Origin: Bacteroidota bacterium
GTDB taxonomy: Bacteria; Bacteroidota; Bacteroidia; Bacteroidales; Paludibacteraceae
Direction: 5' to 3'
Assembly (NCBI GenBank): GCA_017860335.1
Contig: JAFNAU010000094.1
Coordinates: 1 to 14,805 of the forward strand
Length of the DNA stretch: 14,805 nt
The notes beneath the pieces are model-generated. The model did not search any database. It saw nothing but the letters and a program-made list of their open reading frames with translations, and was not told where the DNA came from. Shown here in pieces: positions 1-6,995 of this stretch; position 1 is the first letter of the stretch; every line of letters begins with the position of its first letter. A program made the translations under genes and the position numbers.

Positions 1-1
1 A

Positions 2-79
2 AAATATGACAGGAACACTGGTAAATATAGAAAAAGAGAGAAACCTAAATTGCTGAAAAACAATAAAAATTCATTCTAA
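2..79 (+). CDS. Possible C-terminal tail of a gene entering from the left edge
   Basis: One + frame is open from base 2 to a TAA at 77-79, giving about 25 lysine- and arginine-rich residues that end in KNNKNSF. Nothing in it identifies a family, and so short an open frame can occur by chance. The only support is position: a very strong perfect hairpin begins 25 bases after the stop, where a transcript end would be expected. The sequence to the left of the window would settle it. Confidence 0.2.
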   Translation, partial: KYDRNTGKYRKREKPKLLKNNKNSF

Positions 80-104
80 TAGGCTTAACTTAATGACATT
101 GCAT

Positions 105-150
105 GGAGTGTGCTGTGAGAAAAGATTTATCTTTTCTCACAGCACACTCC
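105..150. repeat. Perfect 22-bp inverted repeat with a 2-base spacer
   Basis: Bases 105-126 and 129-150 are exact reverse complements, separated only by TT. The arms begin GGAGTGTGCTG and end with an A/T-rich tip. No T-run follows on either strand, so this is not a classical intrinsic terminator. It could still end a transcript from the left, act as an RNA-stabilising hairpin, or be a protein site or mobile-element relic. The symmetry is directly visible; the role is unknown. Confidence 0.85.
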
Positions 151-446
151 GGAAGAACGGGGGAAGCATGTTTTACCAGTTGAAACCTGTACAGATCACA
201 AATCCTGACAGCGAGTGGGCATTATACGGTTGAAACAACAATTTTTACTTCAATTAATCCGCAATGCTTCTGTAAACCTTTGCTACCATACGATAAACTC
301 GTGTGGTAGTTTTGTTTCACCATGTTCACAAGAGTCTGTTTTTTGAATAATTAAAAAAGTTGGGAAAATTTTGCGGCTACGTAGGAGTTATCATCTGTAT
401 TTTGTCGGAATAAGTAATAATTAGTTGGCATCTTGTTTTTTTTTAA
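151..446. other. Non-coding stretch upstream of the first lipoprotein gene
   Basis: Apart from the hairpin at 283-318 no convincing gene is seen here. There are two copies of GTTGAAAC (around 180 and 230) and a G-rich run at 159-163 before a short open frame. The right half is AT-rich and leads into the promoter candidates. Confidence 0.5.
283..318 (+). terminator. Terminator-like hairpin with T-rich tail
   Basis: CTACCATACG (283-292) pairs with CGTGTGGTAG (300-309) through one T-G wobble, with a 7-base loop. TTTTGTTT follows at 310-317. This has the form of a Rho-independent terminator on the + strand. No clear gene lies upstream of it, so it may end an unseen small transcript starting left of 280 or read-through from beyond the window. 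Confidence 0.45.
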
Positions 447-493
447 TATATTTGTTTAAAGTTCTGATTTTATCATTGGATAAATTACCTTTG
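447..493 (+). promoter_or_regulatory. Two candidate Bacteroidetes -7 boxes for the 564 gene
   Basis: TATATTTG (447-454) and TACCTTTG (486-493) both fit the Bacteroidetes -7 consensus TAnnTTTG. The first has a TTG at 425-427, a 19-base spacer upstream, which fits the -33 element. The second lies closer to the ATG at 564. In AT-rich DNA either match could be chance, and the sequence alone does not decide between them. Confidence 0.4.
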
Positions 494-563
494 AAGTGAA
501 AGTGAAAAGATTATATTTTAAAACAGAAGTTATAAACATAAATAATTTAAAAAACTAAATCGA

Positions 564-992
564 ATGAAAATTTATCAATGGGCAGCAATGCTGCTGTTAA
601 CTGTTATTTTATCCACTTCGTGCCGGGTTCACGATGGTTTGACCCGCAACGAGAACCAGCATCAGACTCAGGTCGTATTAAGTGAAAAAAATTACCGCAT
701 CATCAAATATGTGGAAGGGGATGCTTTCGCCCGCTATTATTTCGGGATCGGGGGTGGTAAGAGACAGCGGGGAATTGTTGCCCTTGCCCGCGAAAATATG
801 CTGAGAAATGCCGGTTTGATCGGCAAATCGAGAGCCGTAATCAATGAAACGGTAGAAACACAATATAAACAATTCTTTTTCGTGACCGAAGTCCGTTACA
901 TTGTGTCGGGATACGTTGTGGAGTTTTACGACCCCGCCACTGAACCGGCTTATGGGATTATAATTATACACACGATCCCGGATTTCACTTAG
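564..992 (+). CDS. Small lipoprotein, DUF6567-like
   Basis: A 142-residue product begins with a lipoprotein signal: K2, a hydrophobic stretch at about 6-16 and Ser-Thr-Ser-Cys with the lipidated Cys at residue 20. It is probably anchored in the envelope. The mature part holds GDAFARYYFGIGGG, an alanine/arginine-rich helix and a VSGYVVEF strand, which resembles the small Bacteroidetes lipoproteins grouped as DUF6567; this is from memory and function is unknown. In that group the protein usually ends soon after the VVEF strand. Here about 20 further residues run through DNA that, in another frame, codes for the start of the following beta-barrel piece, so the C-terminal tail is probably not native. 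The ATG at 564 follows an A-rich leader and is the natural start. Confidence 0.7.
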   Translation: MKIYQWAAMLLLTVILSTSCRVHDGLTRNENQHQTQVVLSEKNYRIIKYVEGDAFARYYFGIGGGKRQRGIVALARENMLRNAGLIGKSRAVINETVETQYKQFFFVTEVRYIVSGYVVEFYDPATEPAYGIIIIHTIPDFT

Positions 993-997
993 GCTAT

Positions 998-1405
998 ATG
1001 CTTGAATTCTCGAAACCCGATATTAAGTATCTATTTTGGGGTACGCAGTTAAATCTTACTTATCTGAATACCATTACTACCTATCAGAATAGGTCCTGGT
1101 CGAGTGAAAAAGATCTGTGCATCGAGATTCCGGCATTGATTGGAGTAAAATTCCCAGTCGGTCGCAATTTTCAGTGGTTTATCAAGGGCGGACCTACCAT
1201 AGGAATTATACTTAACAATTATCAACCGCAAGGTTCTGACAGCTGGAGAAATGATTATCTCGGAGATCTCTTACCATCAGTTGGCGGTGAGCTTTACACC
1301 GGATTACAGGCAGGAAAGCACTTTCAGCTGAGCGCAGGACATCGCTGGAATATCGGGTACTACGATTATGACTACACCAAAATATCGCTCAGCTACTTGT
1401 TTTAG
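998..1405 (+). CDS. 5'-truncated outer-membrane beta-barrel protein (probable remnant)
   Basis: The 135 residues show alternating aromatic and polar strands, glycine turns and a C-terminal KISLSYLF ending in Phe, typical of Bacteroidota outer-membrane beta-barrels of the PorT-like / OMP_b-brl type. There is no signal peptide. The frame is open upstream to 944, and those codons read DPGFHLGYMLEF, a normal barrel strand, so the Met at 998 is internal and not a true start. The native N-terminus is missing, and its place is taken by the tail of the preceding lipoprotein in a different frame. I infer that a deletion joined two neighbouring genes. As it stands the product could not be exported, so this is most likely a pseudogene. 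Confidence 0.6.
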   Translation: MLEFSKPDIKYLFWGTQLNLTYLNTITTYQNRSWSSEKDLCIEIPALIGVKFPVGRNFQWFIKGGPTIGIILNNYQPQGSDSWRNDYLGDLLPSVGGELYTGLQAGKHFQLSAGHRWNIGYYDYDYTKISLSYLF

Positions 1406-1460
1406 AACTCAGCTACTGCACGGATATTTATGTTGAGTTCAACATTAAACGGTGAAAATT

Positions 1461-1640
1461 ATGAAGATGTTATTTTTAGTTCTGATTCCGTTATTTGCAT
1501 TGGTCGTTTATAAAAGGATAAAATTTATCGTTGCAGACGTAAAAGATAATAACCATTCAAAATTGAAGGCAGATATATTCCTTTTCATACTCCAACTGAT
1601 TTTAATTGTACTCATAAGCCGGATTATTCTAACCTGGTAA
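1461..1640 (+). CDS. Small two-helix membrane protein
   Basis: A product of 59 residues from the ATG at 1461; a GTG at 1452 in the same frame would add three. Hydrophobic segments at about residues 2-17 and 37-56 flank a short charged loop containing ADVKDNNHSK, so it probably sits in the inner membrane as a helical hairpin. No family is recognised. It lies 55 bases after the beta-barrel piece on the same strand and just ahead of a terminator, which fits the last gene of a short transcript. Nothing in its sequence suggests a partner or activity. Confidence 0.5.
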   Translation: MKMLFLVLIPLFALVVYKRIKFIVADVKDNNHSKLKADIFLFILQLILIVLISRIILTW

Positions 1641-1676
1641 TTTTTTTACCTTCTCACATCTCAAGGAAATATAATG

Positions 1677-1716
1677 AAAACCGCCGCACGTTTTATTTAA
1701 TGTGCGGCGGTTAAAA
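1677..1716. terminator. Bidirectional terminator between convergent genes
   Basis: AACCGCCGCAC (1679-1689) and GTGCGGCGGTT (1702-1712) are perfect 11-bp complementary arms with a 12-base AT-rich loop. The hairpin is flanked by A/T runs on both sides: AAAA before, giving TTTT on the minus strand, and AAAAA after. It lies between the + gene ending at 1640 and the - operon ending at 1797, and could terminate both. The T-tract is better on the minus strand. Confidence 0.8.
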
Positions 1717-1796
1717 ACTGTCTGTGAATTATCTCAGCGCCAGCCAACAGGTGACGAGGTAGTCATTAACGATTGAATTCCAAAAGAACTGTCCGG

Positions 1797-2693
1797 TTAG
1801 AATTTTAAGCTCAGACCGGCAGAAAAAACCTGTATATCCGGTCCTTTATCGTTTTTGAATAGCGGGGTAGGTGTGTATTTAGCATAAACTCCTAAATCAT
1901 CCCAGCCCATTTCAACTAAATAACTCAGCGAAAACGGATTGACATTATAATCCTTACCTTCCACCTTCTTGATTTTGGTGTCATCATCCGTTTTGTATTT
2001 CACCTTGTACGAAGTAAATGTATTTATCCCGAGAAGCGCCCCTCCCATGATATAAAAATCTGATTTTCCGAGCGGATGAATTTCCAGGTACAGCGGCATA
2101 TTGAAACCGAAAGCCCGTAAGCGTGACGAATAATAGGTAATTCCTTCGGGAGCGGGTTCCGGGGTTGTAATACCGTTGTTGTTTACCAAATGTGTGTTGT
2201 TGCCCAAATGCAGGTTTCTCCATGTCATTCCAATCCCGGTAGTTATTCCTGCATACCCGTTTATTATTGGCACCGTATAACCTATGGGGCTGAAGGTAAA
2301 TTCGTTCGACAAATCTGCTTTAATTCCTCCCGCATCGTTGAAATTTATGAAATTTTCAGTGGTGATAAGGGTTCCAAGTCCAAAACCAGTAAAATGACCT
2401 GCAAATTTTGAAGTCCGTTTTCTTTTGTTGAAAGGAAAATCGAAACCGAACTGAGTTTCCACAGAATACTTTTCAAAGCTGTTTCCATCGGTGAAAATGC
2501 CTTCGTAAATCTTTTTATATTCGGTGGTATCCGTCTTAAAAACCTGAACTTTCACCTGGTCGCTGCTGTCAGTAACAAGTATTTGTTTTTGGTTGAAGAA
2601 TAATGTTGTGTCTTTGACTGCCTGTGTTTGAGCATTGACTGCAAGTGTGGCGGTAAGCAAGATTGCTGTTAGAATTTGAATTCGCGTTTTCAT
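1797..2693 (-). CDS. Outer-membrane beta-barrel protein
   Basis: A 298-residue protein with a signal peptide at about 1-21 (MKTRIQ, a hydrophobic core, then a cut after VNA). The mature part has repeated amphipathic strands, Gly- and aromatic-rich turns (such as GFGLGTLITTENFINF and GITTGIGMTWRNLHL) and a terminal strand ending AGLSLKF, the usual barrel end signal. It probably folds as a small outer-membrane barrel; no substrate can be read from it. It begins 11 bases after the preceding small secreted protein and is the last gene of the sigma-factor operon, so it is probably the envelope component or target of that unit. A terminator lies 85 bases downstream. Confidence 0.8.
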   Translation of the reverse strand: MKTRIQILTAILLTATLAVNAQTQAVKDTTLFFNQKQILVTDSSDQVKVQVFKTDTTEYKKIYEGIFTDGNSFEKYSVETQFGFDFPFNKRKRTSKFAGHFTGFGLGTLITTENFINFNDAGGIKADLSNEFTFSPIGYTVPIINGYAGITTGIGMTWRNLHLGNNTHLVNNNGITTPEPAPEGITYYSSRLRAFGFNMPLYLEIHPLGKSDFYIMGGALLGINTFTSYKVKYKTDDDTKIKKVEGKDYNVNPFSLSYLVEMGWDDLGVYAKYTPTPLFKNDKGPDIQVFSAGLSLKF

Positions 2694-2704
2694 ACGTAAA
2701 TAAT

Positions 2705-3157
2705 TTATTTTTTCTTTAATATTAATTTCATTATTTCTTCCGAATCTTTTTCGGATTCGATATATATCAGGGTCATTTTAAGCTCCGGAACAGACTTTTC
2801 GTTGAAAAGTATCAGCCTGTTGTATTTTCCTTTTTTGGGCAATTGCAGATAAACGGAACTAGTTTTACCGTTAGTGACTACCTGTTTCACTTTTTTTGCA
2901 CCACTCTGGTCTGTTTGCAGGCATCCGCGGGTAAAATCACCGGCTTCTTTATTGTTGCTGATGACAATGCTCTTGTAAAACGTGAAATCGTATCCATCGA
3001 GCATCTCTTTGCTCATTTCTACCATCACAGAACCTTTCTGTTTGCCGTATTTATCGAATATCCTGTTGATTTCCAGATCGCTTTGAGCTTTAAGTCCCGA
3101 TCCAAATCCGGCGATGAACAACACGACAAGGATCAGGTATTTACATTTACTTTTCAT
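2705..3157 (-). CDS. Small secreted protein, DUF4252/DUF6108-like
   Basis: A 150-residue protein with a signal peptide (hydrophobic residues about 7-22, probable cut after LKA before QSD). The mature sequence starts with an IFDKYGKQKG segment followed by SVMVEMSKEMLDGYDF, then a positively charged strand region and a Lys-rich end. The pattern of a short helix, then a strand with a Ser-Lys helix, resembles the Bacteroidetes DUF4252 or DUF6108 proteins that sit beside ECF sigma genes. The family name is from memory and not certain; the function is not known. It is tightly packed between the anti-sigma-like gene (15 bases upstream) and the beta-barrel gene (11 bases downstream), so it is surely co-transcribed. 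It probably acts in the periplasm. Confidence 0.65.
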   Translation of the reverse strand: MKSKCKYLILVVLFIAGFGSGLKAQSDLEINRIFDKYGKQKGSVMVEMSKEMLDGYDFTFYKSIVISNNKEAGDFTRGCLQTDQSGAKKVKQVVTNGKTSSVYLQLPKKGKYNRLILFNEKSVPELKMTLIYIESEKDSEEIMKLILKKK

Positions 3158-3172
3158 GATTATATATTTTTG

Positions 3173-3640
3173 TTATAATTCAATTTCCGAAAAAGCATCC
3201 AATTGATTTTTAATTGTTTCATCATTCTTTAAGTTATCCAGTCCGTCCTCCACTTCGTTATTGTCCGACACGAAATTTATTGTCGTATGAGCCAGTGATA
3301 TGATTTCCTGCGTGTTGGTTATTTTTACTCCGTTGATGTAAGCATAATTCGTCTTTGCTGAAGCCTGAAAGATTGAAACCGGGATTATAATTCCGGCAAC
3401 AATAGCTGCCGCTGCCGCCCATTTCAGGTAAGGTTGAAGACTGAAATGCTTTCCGGTTTTTTTACTTTCATAATATCCGAAGATTGCTTTCTCCGCTTCG
3501 AATTGAGGAGGCACATTGCTTTGTGCAAGAAAAGTCCTCAACAGATTTTCTTCGGTTACGGTAGTACAGCCTTCGTAATATTTCTCCAACAGCTTTTCAG
3601 CTTCCTGAACTGTAATAATATTTCGTCTGATCAGTTTCAT
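3173..3640 (-). CDS. Anti-sigma-factor-like single-pass membrane protein
   Basis: A 155-residue protein with a cytoplasmic helical N-terminus (EAEKLLEKYYEG, then VPPQFEAEKAIFGYYESKK), one membrane segment at about 73-93 and a periplasmic C-terminus carrying YINGVKITN and acidic helices ending FSEIEL. This is the layout of the zinc-free anti-sigma proteins paired with ECF sigma factors in Bacteroidales; no HxxxCxxC motif is present. Its ATG overlaps the stop of the sigma gene by 4 bases (ATGA, 3637-3640), so translation is coupled and the two products are probably made in fixed ratio. I infer that it holds the sigma factor at the membrane. Direct evidence of binding cannot come from sequence. 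Confidence 0.7.
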   Translation of the reverse strand: MKLIRRNIITVQEAEKLLEKYYEGCTTVTEENLLRTFLAQSNVPPQFEAEKAIFGYYESKKTGKHFSLQPYLKWAAAAAIVAGIIIPVSIFQASAKTNYAYINGVKITNTQEIISLAHTTINFVSDNNEVEDGLDNLKNDETIKNQLDAFSEIEL

Positions 3641-4134
3641 CTCTGTGTTAGTTTAATGTATTCTTCTCTGACTTTTTTTCTCGCTCTTGATAAGTTCACC
3701 CGCACTGCTTCCGCGTTGGTTCCCGTAATTTCCGCGATTTCATCAACCTCGTATTCTTCTATATCTTTCATCGTGATGATTAGCTGTTGCAGTTGCGGTA
3801 ATGTCCCGATGATGTGTTTCAGTAATTGTTCCGTATTTTTTCTTTCCAGTTGCAGGTGCGGATTGTCTCTTGCAGCTACTGCATAATGGTTATCGATGGT
3901 TTCAGTTTCTTTTTTCAGCTTCAGTTTATCAAGGCAGTGGTTTTTTGTTACCGTCGTGGCAAATGCTGCCGGATTATCGCAGGTAGTCAGCGTGTCCCGT
4001 TTGCTCCACAACTTGAGAAGCACCTCCTGTACCGCGTCTTCCGCATCCTCACTGTCATCGAGCATTTTCAGCGATACTCTGAAAAGTTGATGACGCAACG
4101 GCAGTATTTCATTCTTAAAAAGTTCTGAACTCAT
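3637..4134 (-). CDS. ECF RNA polymerase sigma-70 factor
   Basis: A 165-residue protein with the two ECF domains. Sigma region 2 spans roughly residues 5-75, with the DSEDAEDAVQEVLLKLW helix at 27-43 that contacts core polymerase and the -10 region. Sigma region 4 spans about 105-160, with a helix-turn-helix around EYEVDEIAEITGTNAEAVRVNLSRARKK. Length and motif order are normal for the family. It heads a four-gene operon with an anti-sigma-like gene, a small secreted protein and a beta-barrel protein. Such sigma factors often activate their own operon, but I see no repeated promoter element in the window that would show this. An A/T-rich leader of about 65 bases precedes the ATG. Confidence 0.93.
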   Translation of the reverse strand: MSSELFKNEILPLRHQLFRVSLKMLDDSEDAEDAVQEVLLKLWSKRDTLTTCDNPAAFATTVTKNHCLDKLKLKKETETIDNHYAVAARDNPHLQLERKNTEQLLKHIIGTLPQLQQLIITMKDIEEYEVDEIAEITGTNAEAVRVNLSRARKKVREEYIKLTQR

Positions 4135-4200
4135 TTACTTAATTGACGAATAAACATCTGAAAACATAACATTGAAAACATCTTTTTCTCAAATAATTTT

Positions 4201-4208
4201 CAAATTTA
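4201..4208 (-). promoter_or_regulatory. Candidate -7 promoter box of the sigma-factor operon
   Basis: On the minus strand this reads TAAATTTG, an exact fit to TAnnTTTG, 67 bases before the sigma ATG. No convincing -33 element is seen 19-21 bases upstream, and the region is AT-rich, so support is moderate. Confidence 0.4.
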
Positions 4209-4441
4209 TGAAAAAATAATTGCTAAGACCTCTACGGCGATATTAAAGAAACAGATTTCATCTTTCTCTGTCCATCTGTCAATGCTGAATTTCAGTAACA
4301 TACAAAACGAAACAGAAAGAAATGAATCTCAAATGCTGGAATTTATAACCGTTTTGCATACTTTTTTACGGAAATTTATCCATCCAATAATAAGAAACTG
4401 CAAGATGGGTTAACAAGCCGGAAATATAAACTACATTTTTG
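4209..4441. other. Intergenic stretch with no recognised gene
   Basis: This AT-rich gap lies between the start of the sigma operon and the end of the efflux operon. All frames are interrupted. I see no repeat, RNA gene or IS end; it probably holds upstream promoter sequence of the sigma operon and spacer. Confidence 0.5.
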
Positions 4442-4486
4442 ATTAAAAAAATAAACCCTTTGAATAGTTGATAATCAAAGGGTTTA
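4442..4486 (-). terminator. Rho-independent terminator of the efflux operon
   Basis: On the minus strand a perfect 12-bp stem (TAAACCCTTTGA at 4452-4463 and its complement at 4475-4486) with an 11-base loop is followed by an eight-base T tract just past the stem. It begins about 20 bases after the stop of the last permease gene. Confidence 0.88.
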
Positions 4487-4506
4487 ATCGGTTAGTGTAA
4501 AAAAGA

Positions 4507-5733
4507 CTACGGAATTGTTGTGATCTTTTCGTTTTTCTTAATTTCTCGGTAATACAAAATGGATGTTGTGATAAAATAAATCAGTGTTTGCATCCATAAA
4601 CCGACAGTTTCAAACTTGATTTCAGAAGCTGATGCTCCCATTGTATTTGTTTTGATAAATCCCTGGATCCCAAAAGTGGAAGGAAAGAGATAACTGAATA
4701 CTCTCCAAAAACCGCTCATGTTGTATTGAGGCCACGAAATTCCGCTCAGAAATAATAAAATCAGCGAGAAAAATACCAATAAAATCATCTGTGTTTCCCT
4801 TTGCATATTGAAAACTGAAAGTGTCATTGAGAAAAATATAGTTGCCAATAAAAACGGAACGACAAAATACAGCATTGTTTGAAAATCACCTATGTGTGGC
4901 AGATTGAATATTCTGGGTACGATAAGCAAAATAAATGCTGACCAAAACAAATACACTGCAAAGTAGGACAAAGCCCGTCCTAAAACCACTCTGAAAAGTC
5001 CTCCGCGCGAAGTACTTGACATGATCAGTTCATTATTCGGATTATCTTCTCTTTCAGCTCCGGCAGCCATTCCTATTCCAAAAACCAATGTTTGATGGAT
5101 CATTAAAATAAGAACAGCCATAAGCAGGAAACTTGAAAATCCCATTCCCGGATTATAAAGAATTGTACCTTCATTCTCAATTGGTTTTGCCGATACTTCT
5201 GCGTCGTATCCTGAAACGCCTGCGTCATTCAGGCGTTCTATCTTTATTTTCTCACCCATGTCGAGCGTTGCATAATTTACTGCCAAAACCATTGCTCTGT
5301 AATACAGGAAACTACTCATATCACTGTACATACTCACAAATGCCTGATCTTTTAGAACAATTCTTTTATTGAAATCACTCGGGATATACAAAATCCCGTG
5401 AATATTTCCCTTGTACAGTTCAGTTTTAGCCTGCTCCAGATTATCGAGTTTTTCAGCAACTTTTAAATCCATGGTTGCATCCAAAGCTCTTGTAAGTTCA
5501 GCGGATCGAGTTGTGTTTGAATTATCCACAACAGCTATCGGGACATCAATAGCCGTTTCATTTTTATAAAGATAAGGATACAACAATGGATAAACCAGAG
5601 GTGCAACTATGATAATAATCAACACTCCACGATCTTTGAATATCCATTTAAATTCTTTTATGAAAATGTAAATCGTTGCCCGAAGATTGGATATAAACTG
5701 CAGAAAAATATTATTTTTATTTGATTCGTTCAT
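4507..5733 (-). CDS. ABC-2 type transporter permease, second of a pair
   Basis: A 408-residue inner-membrane protein with ABC2_membrane_3 architecture: a cytoplasmic N-terminus, a first membrane helix at about 36-54, a large extracytoplasmic domain of about 140 residues beginning DVPIAVVDNSNTTRSAELTRAL, then about five helices in the C-terminal half. This is the YhhJ/YbhR/YbhS type that exports hydrophobic or drug-like compounds through an HlyD adaptor and TolC. The ATG at 5733 is the only sensible start. It begins 31 bases after the stop of the first permease and is the last gene before a terminator. The two permeases probably form a heterodimer. No nucleotide-binding domain is fused to it. 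Base composition is clearly more AT-rich than that of the tolC-like gene. Confidence 0.9.
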   Translation of the reverse strand: MNESNKNNIFLQFISNLRATIYIFIKEFKWIFKDRGVLIIIIVAPLVYPLLYPYLYKNETAIDVPIAVVDNSNTTRSAELTRALDATMDLKVAEKLDNLEQAKTELYKGNIHGILYIPSDFNKRIVLKDQAFVSMYSDMSSFLYYRAMVLAVNYATLDMGEKIKIERLNDAGVSGYDAEVSAKPIENEGTILYNPGMGFSSFLLMAVLILMIHQTLVFGIGMAAGAEREDNPNNELIMSSTSRGGLFRVVLGRALSYFAVYLFWSAFILLIVPRIFNLPHIGDFQTMLYFVVPFLLATIFFSMTLSVFNMQRETQMILLVFFSLILLFLSGISWPQYNMSGFWRVFSYLFPSTFGIQGFIKTNTMGASASEIKFETVGLWMQTLIYFITTSILYYREIKKNEKITTIP

Positions 5734-5764
5734 TTTTATAAAATAAATTGAAACTTAATTGATG

Positions 5765-6946
5765 CTATTTTATTGGATAATTTTGCTTTATTGCTCCACT
5801 TTTAAGTCGCATAAACACGAAAAACGGTAGAGCCAGAAAAACTATCATTGCAATAAAATATACTATTGAATATTGAATTGGAGCGCCCATCAATGCTTGA
5901 TTTGCATAGATTTTAAAATAATATCTTATCGGAAACAAAAAACTGAAAATCTGTATGTTGTTCACCATTTGCTCAATAGGAAATGTAAATCCGGCAAATG
6001 TAAATCCAAGCAATCCGTAGAATGCAGCCAGAGCAACTCCATCGCGTAATACAGGAATAATCCCAATTATAAATATACCTATTGCCTGATATGCAACTAC
6101 AAATAAGATTGTTGCCAAAAACATCCATCCTATACTCGAATTCATTGGGAAATGTAAATGCCTGTAAAGAAGAACGTTGGAAAAAAGTCCGAGCAAACCA
6201 AATATAAGAGTGTAGGGTAGGAGTTTCCCTGTTAAAGCCACAAACATATTATTATTTGCAGTTTTCAACCATTCATGCGATGTCTTTTCTTTTAATTCTA
6301 CACCAATAACAAAAACGGTCATCATAATAATCATCAACTGCATCACACCCGGAAGCAAAATGTTGCTAAGATAAATTCCGTAATTTGTCCAAGGATTTCC
6401 TAGCATGTGTGCATCAACATAAATTGGTTGAACTTCAGCCATAATTCTATCTTCCGCCACTCCTTTTTTTCTCAAAATCGCCTGTTTTAATGCTCCTGAA
6501 CCAAGTTCACTCAAGTAAGTAATATCTTTCATCAGCAACGAACCGGCAACCAGGTAACCATCGTTTACATAAAATGTGATGGTTGGTTTTCTTCCTGCAA
6601 CAGCATCCGATTCAAAATTCTTTCTGATAACAAGAAAGGCGTAAATATTTCCTTTTTGCATCTCTCTGCGAGCTTCGGTATAACTGCCTAAGTGCATTAC
6701 AACTTTTGCTTGCTGAGTTGCATCTAAATTTCTCACTAACGCACGTGAAACCCACGATTGATCCAAGTCCACAATGCCTACGGGCATTTTATCCGGCATT
6801 CCATTTTCAAGTAATGTTACAAAAAAAATGAAACAAAAAAGCATTACACCAAATGTACCAACCAAGTATATCGGGAGTGAAACCATTCGTGAAAATTCAC
6901 GTTTTAGCGTTTGTTTGAGAAATATATATAAATTTTTATTTGACAT
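5765..6946 (-). CDS. ABC-2 type transporter permease, first of a pair
   Basis: A 393-residue inner-membrane protein paralogous to its downstream neighbour: first helix at about 25-47, an extracytoplasmic domain starting PVGIVDLDQSWVSRALVRNLDAT, then a cluster of about five helices, including one with GLLGFTFAGFTFPIEQM. I chose the ATG at 6946 (MSNKNLYIF) over a TTG six codons earlier, because ATG is far commoner and the extra residues add nothing. The gene lies 49 bases after hlyD and 31 before the second permease. The role is membrane passage of an exported substrate, probably toxic or hydrophobic; the sequence does not reveal which. No ATPase gene accompanies the pair in this window. Confidence 0.9.
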   Translation of the reverse strand: MSNKNLYIFLKQTLKREFSRMVSLPIYLVGTFGVMLFCFIFFVTLLENGMPDKMPVGIVDLDQSWVSRALVRNLDATQQAKVVMHLGSYTEARREMQKGNIYAFLVIRKNFESDAVAGRKPTITFYVNDGYLVAGSLLMKDITYLSELGSGALKQAILRKKGVAEDRIMAEVQPIYVDAHMLGNPWTNYGIYLSNILLPGVMQLMIIMMTVFVIGVELKEKTSHEWLKTANNNMFVALTGKLLPYTLIFGLLGLFSNVLLYRHLHFPMNSSIGWMFLATILFVVAYQAIGIFIIGIIPVLRDGVALAAFYGLLGFTFAGFTFPIEQMVNNIQIFSFLFPIRYYFKIYANQALMGAPIQYSIVYFIAMIVFLALPFFVFMRLKSGAIKQNYPIK

Positions 6947-6995
6947 CTTATTGATTATAAACAATAACTGTAAGTTCTGAATTCAAACGTTCAAA

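Noticed and set aside
93..233. A 46-codon + frame with ATG at 93 that runs through the 22-bp inverted repeat.
   Set aside because: Its first half is just the palindrome read as codons, and the product matches no family I know; probably chance.
3434..3886. A 150-codon + frame opposite the sigma/anti-sigma genes.
   Set aside because: It crosses two well-supported genes and its Ser/Phe/Cys-rich product is typical of antisense reading.
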